Assembly (NCBI GenBank): GCA_047633195.1
Contig: JBLIEU010000011.1
Span: 1 to 64,000, forward strand
Direction of reading: 5' to 3'
Source: JAKVAV01 sp047633195
GTDB lineage: Bacteria; Bacteroidota; Bacteroidia; Flavobacteriales_D; Cryomorphaceae
DNA: 64,000 nucleotides
Shown here: in pieces, positions 42,239 to 51,295 of the stretch
How the letters are laid out: every line of letters starts with the position of its first letter
Position numbering within the stretch: position 1 is the stretch's first letter
Made by a program: the position numbers and the translations under genes
The notes under the pieces: model-generated
The model's input: the letters and a program-made list of their open reading frames with translations, nothing else
Databases searched by the model: none
Told to the model about the DNA's origin: nothing

Positions 42239-43102
42239 TTAAAATTGTTTTTCAGCCCGCTTTTGAAGATCGGCAAAATAACGTCTTTTTTCTGGATATT
42301 TCAAACTCAGACTTTTATACGCCCTCGCCGCCTTTTTATAGTCGCCTTGACGATCATAAATCTTCGCTAAAGTCTCAGTTACAAAGGATTCGTCCTCCAT
42401 CAAACTCATCTTTCCCATTTGGCTAGGAGAGAAGAAGGCTTTTTTTGCTGGAGTGATTTTTCGGTCTTCTGATATGAATTTTTCGATTATGGCTCTTTCT
42501 GGTTCAGAACTGCTGGAGCCTCGATCAATATTAATCAGGAAGCGACTGAAAGCTGAACCTGCTGTTAGAGGTTCTTGAAGGGCCTTATCATCATCATCCG
42601 TGTGGGTTGGCTTAATGGTGCTTGCCTCTTTGGTTTCTTCAAACTCACTTTCAATTTCAAGTTCGCCCAATTGCATTACAGCTGCTGCCATGATTTGCTC
42701 CTCAAGTGGGTCTTTGTCAAGGATTGCTCTGGGCAAATCCTTAGTCATCTGATCTTCCGCATCCACCGCCACATCCTCAGCATCTTTCGAAGTGATTGGT
42801 GGTTGGCTTATGGCTTCCGTTTCGTTCTGGTCTGAATTGCTTTCGCCTTCCTCGATTTTTCTAAGAAGGCCGTCTCGAACCACGTGTTCGTAAAGCTTCG
42901 AGCGATCCTGAACATAGATGGAAGCCATGTTAATGAATTCCTTGAGCTCGAGATCATCCTTTTCTTTTGCTCCCATAGCGAGGAGCACTTTGAAGGTGGA
43001 GCAGTAAGGATATTTCAATGAGAGATTTTGGATTTCATTGAAATCGGATCCTTCGGGAATTCGGCCCGAATCAATCATCTTTATGATTTTAGCTCTTTCC
43101 AT
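42239..43102 (-). CDS. Hypothetical protein with C-terminal TPR-like helices
   Basis: 287 residues from ATG 43102 (an ATG at 43111 is alternative). Helical N-terminus (AKIIKMIDSGRIPEGSDFNE), an acidic, low-complexity middle (about 95-200) and a C-terminal helical pair matching a tetratricopeptide repeat (TETLAKIYDRQGDYKKAARA, SLKYPEKRRYFADL). No signal peptide, so cytoplasmic. It is overlapped by lptE at its start and followed by secG, an arrangement I recognise from other Bacteroidota. A scaffold role near the Sec or Lpt machinery is inference only. Confidence 0.72.
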   Translation of the reverse strand: MERAKIIKMIDSGRIPEGSDFNEIQNLSLKYPYCSTFKVLLAMGAKEKDDLELKEFINMASIYVQDRSKLYEHVVRDGLLRKIEEGESNSDQNETEAISQPPITSKDAEDVAVDAEDQMTKDLPRAILDKDPLEEQIMAAAVMQLGELEIESEFEETKEASTIKPTHTDDDDKALQEPLTAGSAFSRFLINIDRGSSSSEPERAIIEKFISEDRKITPAKKAFFSPSQMGKMSLMEDESFVTETLAKIYDRQGDYKKAARAYKSLSLKYPEKRRYFADLQKRAEKQF

Positions 43103-43104
43103 CC

Positions 43105-43611
43105 TTACCAAGCGCCGAGCGAAGTATCAAAAATATCTTGCGTAATCTGACTATTCACGTCTTCGACAAGTTCAGCTTCTACAGTAGAAAAGTTTTGCTG
43201 CGAGTCGTAATCTACAAATCGAGAAAAATTTTTCTCGAAACTCTTGTCCTTTTCTATGGTGTTGGTGTACTTCATCTTTACGGTGATGGTGAGCCTGTTC
43301 AAGGTGGTGAATTCCTCGCTGGAAATGGCTGCATTACCAATTCGATAACCCGTAACCACTCCTTCGAATTGCAAGTCACCTCTTTTTGCGACCAAGTCCA
43401 ATCTGGTTTGTGCCAGCATAAGGTCTTTAAGGGCCTCTGATAATACCAAACCATAATCAGGCCCAGCCTGAGGAGTGGCAATCTGGAATTGCTGAACTGA
43501 AAAAGTGTTTGCGTCCGCAGGAATATCTGCACCTGTAAAAGAGTAATTCATCGTACAGCCTGAAAGAACGATCAATAGTAGGAAAAGAGATGGTCGGAGT
43601 TTTTGTGTCAA
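43105..43611 (-). CDS. lptE: LPS assembly lipoprotein LptE
   Basis: 168 residues. Lipoprotein signal with Cys19 (IVLSGCTMNYSFTGAD). The body (TFSVQQFQIATPQAG, LSEALKDLMLAQTRLDLV, GDLQFEGVVTGYRIGNAA) matches the LptE family, the plug partner of LptD in delivering lipopolysaccharide to the outer leaflet. LptD is not in this window. It is located 3 bp after the sigma-54 activator gene. Confidence 0.85.
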   Translation of the reverse strand: MTQKLRPSLFLLLIVLSGCTMNYSFTGADIPADANTFSVQQFQIATPQAGPDYGLVLSEALKDLMLAQTRLDLVAKRGDLQFEGVVTGYRIGNAAISSEEFTTLNRLTITVKMKYTNTIEKDKSFEKNFSRFVDYDSQQNFSTVEAELVEDVNSQITQDIFDTSLGAW

Positions 43612-43614
43612 AGC

Positions 43615-44874
43615 CTATTTGAGATTATATTCTTTGATTTTACGGTACAAGGTTCGTTCCGAAATCCCCAGTTCTTTAGCCGCCCACTTTCGGCGGTTGT
43701 TGTGCTTTTTGAGGGCTCTTTCAATCAAGTCTCTCTCTGTTTGTTCCAGAGAAAGCGTCTCTTCGATTTCTTCGTGCTCATCAATATATTGAGCTTCTGA
43801 TGGCTTCGAGATATTGTAATCTGCAGGTGAGAAATTAGAATCCAGTGCCGTCTCTTCTTTTCGTTCAAACTCTTGGTTTTCGTCGAAAAGACGTTTGACT
43901 GCCGAGGGATTCTTTGTTCTTAGACTGTCTTCATTCTTACGGTTTTGGATCATTTCGAGTACGATCGACTTGAGGTCACTCACATCCTGCCTCATTTCGA
44001 ACAATACTTTGTAAAGTATTTCTCGTTCACTGAAGTCATTCGACCCACCTGATTCGTTCTTCTTATCAATGATGGCGGGTAAGTTGGAGTTGCTAACGTC
44101 AGGAAGATACTGACGCATAATCTCCGCGGTTATGTTTCGCTCTTCCTCTATTACCGAGAGCTGCTCGGTAATATTTTTTAATTGTCTAATGTTACCAGGC
44201 CAGTTGTAATTTTCCAAAAGGATAACCGCATCTTCATTTAACCTGATGGCTGGCATCTTGTACTTTTCAGCAAAATCAACTGCGAATTTTCTGAAAAGTA
44301 GGTGTATGTCTTCCTTCCGATCGCGCAATGGCGGTAGATAGATAGGCACGGAGTTCAGTCGGTAAAAAAGGTCTTCTCTAAAAGTTCCTTTAGAAATGGC
44401 CTTTTCCATATTGACATTGGTAGCGGCAATGATTCGAACGTCTGTTTTGACATTCTTGGAAGATCCTACCCGAAGAAATTCACCGGTCTCTAAAACTCGA
44501 AGAAGTCTGACCTGAGTTTGCAAAGGTAATTCCGCCACTTCATCGAGGAAGATGGTTCCGCCATTGGCTACTTCGAAATATCCTTTTCGGGAATCGTGAG
44601 CTCCTGTGAAGGCTCCTTTTTCGTGCCCGAATAGTTCGGAGTCTATCGTGCCTTCTGGTATGGCCCCGCAGTTTACAGCGATGTATTGTCCATGCTTTCT
44701 CGCGCTGAGGGCATGAATAATTTGTGGCATCGTTTCTTTTCCCGTTCCGCTTTCTCCTGAGATTAAAACGGAAATATCGGTAGGAGCCACTTGCACGGCT
44801 ATATCGAGTGCTCGATTGAGCAAGCGAGAATTACCGATAATTCCAAAACGTTGCTTGACTTGTTGAATATCCAT
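43615..44874 (-). CDS. Sigma-54-dependent transcriptional activator without receiver domain
   Basis: 419 residues. The AAA+ domain begins almost at the N-terminus: Walker A GESGTGKE at 40-47, GAFTGA (contact with sigma-54) at 87-92, Walker B GGTIFLDEVAELP, then RLNSVPIYLPPLRDR. A long non-conserved linker (about 255-375) leads to a Fis-type helix-turn-helix (AAKELGISERTLYRKIKEY near 400-418). There is no receiver or PAS domain, so its activity may be controlled by expression or partners. It follows miaB directly and precedes lptE. Confidence 0.92.
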   Translation of the reverse strand: MDIQQVKQRFGIIGNSRLLNRALDIAVQVAPTDISVLISGESGTGKETMPQIIHALSARKHGQYIAVNCGAIPEGTIDSELFGHEKGAFTGAHDSRKGYFEVANGGTIFLDEVAELPLQTQVRLLRVLETGEFLRVGSSKNVKTDVRIIAATNVNMEKAISKGTFREDLFYRLNSVPIYLPPLRDRKEDIHLLFRKFAVDFAEKYKMPAIRLNEDAVILLENYNWPGNIRQLKNITEQLSVIEEERNITAEIMRQYLPDVSNSNLPAIIDKKNESGGSNDFSEREILYKVLFEMRQDVSDLKSIVLEMIQNRKNEDSLRTKNPSAVKRLFDENQEFERKEETALDSNFSPADYNISKPSEAQYIDEHEEIEETLSLEQTERDLIERALKKHNNRRKWAAKELGISERTLYRKIKEYNLK

Positions 44875-46326
44875 TTACTGATTTACTACTTCACCAATTA
44901 GAGTTGCAGAGGTGCATTCATTTATTCTCACATCCACATATGTTTTTGGCTGAATGTCTCCTCGATCAAATACGATCACTGCGTTTTGGCTATTTCGGCC
45001 AAAAAGCATTTGGTCAGATTTTTTTGAAAAGCCCTCCACGAGAACTTTGAATGTTTTGCCGACCGACACTTTGTTTCGTGCAAAACTATTCTCGTGTTGA
45101 ATCGCGATGATTTCCTCTAGCCTTTTTTGTTTTACGGCTTCTGGTACGTCATCTTCAAATTTTCTTTCGGCCAACGTTTTCGGTCGCTCTGAATACTTGT
45201 ACATATAAGCAAATTCGTACACCACTTTCTTCATGATCGAAAGGGTCTCTGCGTGTTCTTCATCCGTTTCGTTGCAAAAGCCTGCGATGATGTCTGTGCT
45301 AATAGCAGCAGTAGGCATAATGCGACGAATGGCGTCTATTCTATTCATGTACCATTCTCGCGTATAGCCGCGGTTCATACGTTTTAATACGTCGGTATTT
45401 CCGCTTTGAACTGGTAGGTGGATGTATTTGCAGATGTTTTCATACTTGGCCATGATATGCAGCACGTCATCGGTCATATCCTTTGGATGCGAGGTAGAGA
45501 ATCTGATTCTCAACTCTGGATTTATCAGTGCTACTTTTTCCATCAGTTGCGCAAAATTCACCGTTTCTTTCTCAGGGTCAAGAATCTCTCCTTTTTTGGA
45601 AATATTCCATCTATACGAGTCTACATTCTGACCTAGGAGAGTGACTTCTCGGTATCCTTGTTCAAAGAGGTATTTTGCCTCGTGCACGATTGTTTCAGGG
45701 TCTCGACTTCTTTCGCGGCCACGCGTAAATGGAACCACACAAAAGGAGCACATATTGTCGCAACCTCGCATGATAGAGATGAAGGCAGTAACCCCGCTGG
45801 TATCGAGTCTAACGGGATTGATTTCGGCGTAGGTCTCCTCTCTGGATAAAAGCACGTTGACGGCTTTTCTACCATCGGTTACTTCTTCTACCAAAGAGGG
45901 TAATTCGCGGTAAGCGTCTGGCCCAACGACTAGATCTACCAGCTTTTCTTCTTCCAGAAGCTGCTCTTTAAGCCTTTCGGCCATGCAGCCAAGAATTCCG
46001 ATCATCATATTAGATCGCTTCTTTTTCTTGAGGGTGTTAAATTGCATTAAACGCTTTCTGATGCGTTGTTCCGCTTTATCTCTGATGGAACAAGTGTTGA
46101 TCAAAATCAAATCTGCCTCTTCACTGTTGCCAGTGGTTTCGAAACCATTTTCCTTCATTATGGAAGCAACGATTTCGCTATCCGCAAAATTCATTGCGCA
46201 GCCGTAGCTTTCCAAATAGAGTTTCCTACTCTTTTTAGTAGACTCCCTTTTCAGCAAAGTTGCTTCACCCTGACGTTCCTCCTCTAGCATACTTTCTGAA
46301 CTCGTTTTCATTAACTCTCTTTTCAA
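44875..46326 (-). CDS. miaB: tRNA-2-methylthio-N6-dimethylallyladenosine synthase
   Basis: 483 residues. Three cysteines of the UPF0004 cluster (C43, C79, C114) and the radical-SAM CxxxCxxC (C189, C193, C196 in GCDNMCSFCVVPFTRGRERSR, shown in two parts) bind two 4Fe-4S clusters; a C-terminal TRAM domain (about 410-480) binds tRNA. It methylthiolates i6A37. The N-terminus is about 30 residues longer than a typical start (MKTSSESMLEEERQG); one of the later Met codons could be the true start. Stop to next start is immediate. Confidence 0.94.
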   Translation of the reverse strand: MKRELMKTSSESMLEEERQGEATLLKRESTKKSRKLYLESYGCAMNFADSEIVASIMKENGFETTGNSEEADLILINTCSIRDKAEQRIRKRLMQFNTLKKKKRSNMMIGILGCMAERLKEQLLEEEKLVDLVVGPDAYRELPSLVEEVTDGRKAVNVLLSREETYAEINPVRLDTSGVTAFISIMRGCDNMCSFCVVPFTRGRERSRDPETIVHEAKYLFEQGYREVTLLGQNVDSYRWNISKKGEILDPEKETVNFAQLMEKVALINPELRIRFSTSHPKDMTDDVLHIMAKYENICKYIHLPVQSGNTDVLKRMNRGYTREWYMNRIDAIRRIMPTAAISTDIIAGFCNETDEEHAETLSIMKKVVYEFAYMYKYSERPKTLAERKFEDDVPEAVKQKRLEEIIAIQHENSFARNKVSVGKTFKVLVEGFSKKSDQMLFGRNSQNAVIVFDRGDIQPKTYVDVRINECTSATLIGEVVNQ

Positions 46327-46479
46327 ATCTGTGCAAAGTTATTGAAAAAATAAGTGTTTCTGCCAAAATGACAGTCGCAGAAAAAGGGTTGAATGACGGA
46401 ATTTGTGGGTCACTCAAATCAATTAGGAATTCATTGCTTTACTTTGCATCCGTTGGCCTCGTGCCCAAAACCAGAAGGA

Positions 46480-48900
46480 ATGTCAAAGAATCTAGTCATA
46501 GTTGAGTCCCCCGCAAAAGCCAAAACCATTGAAGGATTTTTGGGAAAAGACTTTATTGTAAAGTCGAGCTACGGACACGTTAGAGACCTTAAGAAGAAAG
46601 GGTTATCTGTTGATGTGGAGAATAGCTTTCTACCCGAATATGAGATCTCGCCGGATAAGAAAAAGATCATTGATGAGCTCAAAAAATTGGTGGCGAAAGT
46701 GGATAAAGTTTGGCTGGCGACGGACGAGGACCGCGAGGGAGAAGCCATCAGTTGGCACTTAGAACAGGTACTTGACTTGGAAAAAAAGGACGTTAGTCGA
46801 ATAGTATTTCATGAGATTACGAAAGTGGCGATTACGAAAGCCATTGAAAATCCGCGAAAATTGGATTATCGTTTGGTGGACGCACAGCAAGCTAGAAGAG
46901 TGCTGGATCGTTTAGTGGGGTTTGAGTTGTCACCAGTTCTTTGGCGAAAGGTAAAGCCTTCATTAAGTGCTGGACGTGTTCAATCCGTCACTGTGCGACT
47001 GATCGTCGAGAGAGAACGCGATATCAATAATTTCGAAGAGAAGTTTGGCTACCGCGTAACCGCAGTTTTCTCTACAGATGGAAAATCGTTTAGAGCTGAA
47101 TTAAACAAGCGATTTGACGCAGTAGAAGAGGCGAGAGAATTTGTAAAAGCATGCAATGGATCTTCCTACAAAATAGATGACCTTCAAGTCAAACCGGCAA
47201 AGAAGACCCCAGCAGCGCCATTTACTACCTCTACTCTTCAGCAGGAAGCGAGCAGGAAATTGAGTTTTAGCGTTGCTAGAACGATGTCTGTTGCTCAAAA
47301 ACTATACGAAGAAGGGAAGATCACCTACATGAGAACAGATAGTCTCAATCTTTCTGATACTGCGAAGGATGGAGCAAAGAAACAGATCACTTCTGCTTAT
47401 GGGGCGGAGTTTTCGAAGCCACGTCATTTCTCAACGAAGGCCAAAGGAGCACAAGAGGCTCACGAGGCCATTCGTCCAGCGGACATGTCGGTAGCATCTG
47501 TTGACGGTGACCCCGCAGGCCAAAGGTTGTATGATCTTATTTATAAGAGAACCATTGCTTCTCAGATGGCCGATGCCGAGCTAGAAAAAACACGAGTTAG
47601 AATTAAGATTGAAGGACCCAATGCACCATCAGATAGTTTGCACTTTGTTGCAAAAGGAGAGGTGATCAAGTTCGAAGGTTTCTTGAAAGTTTACTTGGAA
47701 GGTAACGATGATGAGGACAGCGATAAAGAAGAGGAAGGCTTGCTTCCGACTATGAAAGTCGGCGACACGCTGGAGAGAAAAATAATCACTGCTACCCAAA
47801 GATTTGGAAATCATCCTCCGCGCTACACCGAGGCGAGTTTGGTTAAGAAATTAGAAGAATTGGGAATTGGAAGACCGAGTACATATGCTCCTACTATTTC
47901 TACCGTGCAGAAGCGCGGCTACGCAGTGAAAGAAGATCGTGAAGGCCGCAAAAGAGACTACACGGTGATTGAGCTTGAAGGGACTGCAGTTGATGAGAAA
48001 ACGAAGACTGAGATAACTGGAGCTGAAAAGCAAAAGCTATTTCCGACCGATATAGGGATCGTTGTAAACGATTTCTTGGTAGAGCACTTTGAGAAAATCT
48101 TGAGCTACGATTTTACAGCAACCGTTGAGAAACAATTTGATGATATAGCGGAGGGAATGCTGGAATGGACAGACATGATCAAGTCTTTCTACAAGCCATT
48201 TCATGCAAATGTTGAAGAAACTCTCGAGCATGGCGATCGTCCTACGGGAAGAGATCTAGGGAAAGATCCGAAATCAGGTAAACCAGTTTATGCTAAAATC
48301 GGGCGTTATGGACCGATGGTTCAGATCGGAGATGCTGAGGACGAAGAAAAGCCTCGCTTTGCGTCATTGCGTCATGAGCAGAGCATGACTACCATCAATC
48401 TGGAAGATGCGCTAGAACTCTTCAAACTTCCCAGAGAAGTCGGGGAATTTGAGGAAGAGAAGGTAACCGCTGCCATTGGACGTTTTGGTCCATACTTGAG
48501 GCATAAAGGGATCTTCGTTTCAATCAAGGAGGATGATGGAGATGATCCTTTAAGCATTGAAATTGTCCGTGCTGTTGAGTTAATAGAGGCGAAAAGAAAG
48601 GCAGATCTCGAGAGAATCATCAAAACCTACGAGGAAGATGAGACTGTTCAAATTCTAAAAGGTCGCTGGGGCCCATATTTGAAAGCAGGGAAACAAAACA
48701 TTAAGATTCCAAAAGATGTAGAGCCTGAAAGTCTAACTTTTGCCGCTTGTCAAAAGCTTATTGAAGAAGCCCCCGAGAAGAAAGGGCGTGGTGGAGCAAC
48801 CAAAGCAAAAAAGGCAGCTCCAAAGGCAAAAGCAAAAGCAAAAAAGGCAGCCCCGAAAGCAAAGAAGGCAGCTCCAAAGGCTAAGAAGAAAGCGAAGTAA
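46480..48900 (+). CDS. topA: DNA topoisomerase I with histone-H1-like tail
   Basis: 806 residues from the ATG at 46480; the frame extends to 46393 but that part is non-coding in character. Toprim domain with E9 and TDEDREGE (81-88), catalytic Y283 in GKITYMRTDS. It relaxes negative supercoils. In place of zinc fingers the C-terminus has repeated topoisomerase C-terminal modules (GRWGPYLKAGKQNIKIP) and a 40-residue Lys/Ala/Pro tail (767-806) made of AAPKAK-type repeats, like eukaryotic H1 tails. The tail should bind DNA non-specifically. Confidence 0.95.
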   Translation: MSKNLVIVESPAKAKTIEGFLGKDFIVKSSYGHVRDLKKKGLSVDVENSFLPEYEISPDKKKIIDELKKLVAKVDKVWLATDEDREGEAISWHLEQVLDLEKKDVSRIVFHEITKVAITKAIENPRKLDYRLVDAQQARRVLDRLVGFELSPVLWRKVKPSLSAGRVQSVTVRLIVERERDINNFEEKFGYRVTAVFSTDGKSFRAELNKRFDAVEEAREFVKACNGSSYKIDDLQVKPAKKTPAAPFTTSTLQQEASRKLSFSVARTMSVAQKLYEEGKITYMRTDSLNLSDTAKDGAKKQITSAYGAEFSKPRHFSTKAKGAQEAHEAIRPADMSVASVDGDPAGQRLYDLIYKRTIASQMADAELEKTRVRIKIEGPNAPSDSLHFVAKGEVIKFEGFLKVYLEGNDDEDSDKEEEGLLPTMKVGDTLERKIITATQRFGNHPPRYTEASLVKKLEELGIGRPSTYAPTISTVQKRGYAVKEDREGRKRDYTVIELEGTAVDEKTKTEITGAEKQKLFPTDIGIVVNDFLVEHFEKILSYDFTATVEKQFDDIAEGMLEWTDMIKSFYKPFHANVEETLEHGDRPTGRDLGKDPKSGKPVYAKIGRYGPMVQIGDAEDEEKPRFASLRHEQSMTTINLEDALELFKLPREVGEFEEEKVTAAIGRFGPYLRHKGIFVSIKEDDGDDPLSIEIVRAVELIEAKRKADLERIIKTYEEDETVQILKGRWGPYLKAGKQNIKIPKDVEPESLTFAACQKLIEEAPEKKGRGGATKAKKAAPKAKAKAKKAAPKAKKAAPKAKKKAK

Positions 48901-48912
48901 ACATCTTTATAT

Positions 48913-50085
48913 ATGTCCTGGGTCGATGATATCTCTTATTTCTTCACTCCTTTAGAAGAGTCTATTTCAGGCTATTCTGCCAAAGAGGGAGCCAAGGTTG
49001 GCAATACCCTCAGAATTCATGGTCTTTCATCATTTCCCGATTTAGAAGGAGTGAAGTTTGCGATTGTTGGAGTAAAAGAGTCTCGAAGGTCTCATTTTGA
49101 AAATCAATCGGGGGCGCCAGATGCAATACGCCTAAAGCTTTATGAACTTTTTTCTCCTGCTGAAAGTATGGCGGGAGCAGATTTGGGAAATATCGAACAG
49201 GGCGAAACTCCTGAAGATACTGATGCTGCGCTAAAGCAAGTCATTGCAAATTTGACCACGCGCCACATTCCTGTTATTGTTTTAGGCGGTACTCAGGAGC
49301 TCACTTTCGCTATCCATCAAGGATACGAGGCGTTAGAGGTTCCCGTGAACCACACCATTGTGGATAACAGGATTGACCTAGGAGAGTTCCGCGACCAACT
49401 GTCGATTCAGAATTACCTCAGTAAGATTGTCCTTCATGACCCATCTTACCTTTTTAATCTCACCATTCTGGGATATCATACTTATTATGCAGACCCTGAG
49501 GTGATGCAGTTAATGGAGAAGATGTATTTCGAATCCATTAGAATTGGAGAAATTAATTCCGATCCAACAATCACTGAGCCTCTTATTCGCAATTCTGATA
49601 TGATTTCCATTGATATGATGAGTGTCAAGAATGAATCTGCGCCAGGAACTTTTGAGCCAAACGGTTTTGATGGAGAATCAATTTGTAGAATAGCTAGGTA
49701 CTCTGGCATGAGTGATAAGGTTTCTACATTCGGTGTTTTCAATTACAATGTAGATCGAGATTCAGACGGACAGCAGGCCACCCTTATTTCACAGATGATA
49801 TGGTATTTTTTAGAAGGATTACTCGGACGAGTCAAGGAATTTCCTTTAGTTAAGAAGCAGAATTTTGTGGAATACAAAGTGCAATTGCCCGAGTACAAAG
49901 AGGACCTTGTTTTTTTCAAAAGTAAGAGGACAGATAGGTGGTGGATGAAAATCCCATACGCCGTGACAGGCTCTAAGTTTTCTGATAGACACCACCTTAT
50001 GCCTTGTGGCTATGATGACTACCAAAGGGCAAGCCAAGGAGACATGCCTGACCTTTGGTGGAAAACTTATCGAAAACTTGGGTGA
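48913..50085 (+). CDS. Arginase-fold protein with incomplete metal site
   Basis: 390 residues, 12 bp after topA. It has the ureohydrolase framework (PVIVLGGTQELTFAIHQGY, HTIVDNRIDLG, DMISIDMMSVKNESAPGTF) and is of the kind annotated as formimidoylglutamase in Bacteroidota. Of six manganese ligands in arginase (GGDH, DAHTD, SFDVD), three are changed: H to Q128, H to R153 and the second D to M236; D151, D155 and D234 remain. A binuclear manganese centre is therefore not expected. It stands just upstream of the T9SS operon on the same strand. A binding or structural role is inferred; the old enzymatic name should not be transferred. Confidence 0.8.
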   Translation: MSWVDDISYFFTPLEESISGYSAKEGAKVGNTLRIHGLSSFPDLEGVKFAIVGVKESRRSHFENQSGAPDAIRLKLYELFSPAESMAGADLGNIEQGETPEDTDAALKQVIANLTTRHIPVIVLGGTQELTFAIHQGYEALEVPVNHTIVDNRIDLGEFRDQLSIQNYLSKIVLHDPSYLFNLTILGYHTYYADPEVMQLMEKMYFESIRIGEINSDPTITEPLIRNSDMISIDMMSVKNESAPGTFEPNGFDGESICRIARYSGMSDKVSTFGVFNYNVDRDSDGQQATLISQMIWYFLEGLLGRVKEFPLVKKQNFVEYKVQLPEYKEDLVFFKSKRTDRWWMKIPYAVTGSKFSDRHHLMPCGYDDYQRASQGDMPDLWWKTYRKLG

Positions 50086-50144
50086 ATAATTAATTCTAGG
50101 ATTCCTCTTTACCTTAAGATAACAAGCAAGGGTGACGTTAAAAA

Positions 50145-50220
50145 TTTTTGTCAGTAAGCATATTTACTTATTTTAGCCACGTTCTTAGCGGTAGATGACC
50201 CCTCCAGAAGGGGTTGTTTT
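50145..50220 (+). promoter_or_regulatory. Possible promoter and leader hairpin before the T9SS operon
   Basis: TTTTTG at 50145-50150 and TATTTTAG at 50169-50176 resemble the -33/-7 pair of Bacteroidota promoters (18 bp between, one mismatch in the -7). A hairpin follows at 50198-50214 (acccct, loop ccaga, aggggt) with TGTTTT after it. It lies 31 bp before the porP/sprF start and could be an attenuator in the leader, or the end of the transcript from the gene upstream. Confidence 0.4.
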
Positions 50221-50244
50221 CGTTACAAAACCAATTGAACAAGA

Positions 50245-51210
50245 ATGAAAAAACTTAGCCTTATCATTGCTTCTTTACTAATAGGAAGTACCTTGGTTTG
50301 GGGTCAGCAAGATCCTCAATTTTCTCAATTCATGTACGAGCGGCTTTCGATCAATCCTGCATTTGCGGGTAGTAAGGATGCAATTTGCGCTACCCTTATT
50401 GGCAGACAACAGTGGTCGGGTCTTTCAGGGCAGCCCTCTACAGGACTTCTCAATGTATCAGGACCTATTAATTCTATTAAAAGTGGAATTGGTGCGACCG
50501 TTAGCTTGGATGAGATTGGCCCGCTATCAACAACGGCTGCGAGACTTTCTTATGCGTACCACATCAAAATATCGGGAGCTACTAAACTATCGCTGGGCGT
50601 GGGTATTGGACTTATCAGTAGCTCATTAAATGCTAACTGGGTTGCTAACAATTATGGAGATAATGGTGAATTCACTGGCTTCGGTACTGGTATCGGAGAC
50701 CCTTCTATATCGCAGCAGAATCAGCAAGCAACTACTTTTGATGCGTCGTTTGGTGCGTACTTGTACAATCCTAAATACTATGCAGGAGTTTCCGTTGTGC
50801 ACTTAAATCAAGGAGATCTATCTGAAATGAATATAGAGGTAGCGAGGCACTTATACTTTATGGGTGGATATGACTTTGAGCTCACTCCAATGTTGACTTT
50901 AACGCCGCACACATTAGTGAAAACAGACCTTGCTTCTACTCAAGTAGATATTAATGCAACGGCTACTTACAATAATACTTTTTGGTTGGGCGTTAGTTAC
51001 CGACTCGAAGATGCGATAGCGCCAATGGCTGGTTACAACTATCAATTCCCTGACGGAAAAAGCAACTTGAGAATAGGGTATTCTTATGACTTGACTACTT
51101 CAGAATTAAATAATTACAGTAGCGGAAGCCACGAAATAATGCTGGGCTACTGCTATAAGTTGCAAAAACCATTACCAAAACGAGTTTACAAAAACCCACG
51201 CTTCCTTTAG
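50245..51210 (+). CDS. PorP/SprF-family T9SS outer-membrane protein
   Basis: 321 residues. Signal peptide (cleavage after VWG), then the family start QQDPQFSQFMYERLSINPA, RQQWSGLSGQPSTG and a 14-strand-type beta barrel. PorP/SprF proteins are part of the type IX secretion system; they link the GldK/N ring to the outer membrane or to specific cargo (SprF with SprB). It is the first gene of the cluster with gldK (85 bp later). Paralogues are common, so I do not assign the sprF or porP name. Confidence 0.9.
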   Translation: MKKLSLIIASLLIGSTLVWGQQDPQFSQFMYERLSINPAFAGSKDAICATLIGRQQWSGLSGQPSTGLLNVSGPINSIKSGIGATVSLDEIGPLSTTAARLSYAYHIKISGATKLSLGVGIGLISSSLNANWVANNYGDNGEFTGFGTGIGDPSISQQNQQATTFDASFGAYLYNPKYYAGVSVVHLNQGDLSEMNIEVARHLYFMGGYDFELTPMLTLTPHTLVKTDLASTQVDINATATYNNTFWLGVSYRLEDAIAPMAGYNYQFPDGKSNLRIGYSYDLTTSELNNYSSGSHEIMLGYCYKLQKPLPKRVYKNPRFL

Positions 51211-51295
51211 CGAATTTGTTTGAAACCATTAATGCGATACTCTCGTAAAGAAGTCGCTGGAAACCGTTTTATTGAGGATTAATAACCTGTAAGGC

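Noticed and set aside
46393..46479. N-terminal extension of TopA
   Set aside because: TopA families start right at the SKNLVIVESPAKAK motif; the preceding 29 residues look like translated leader.
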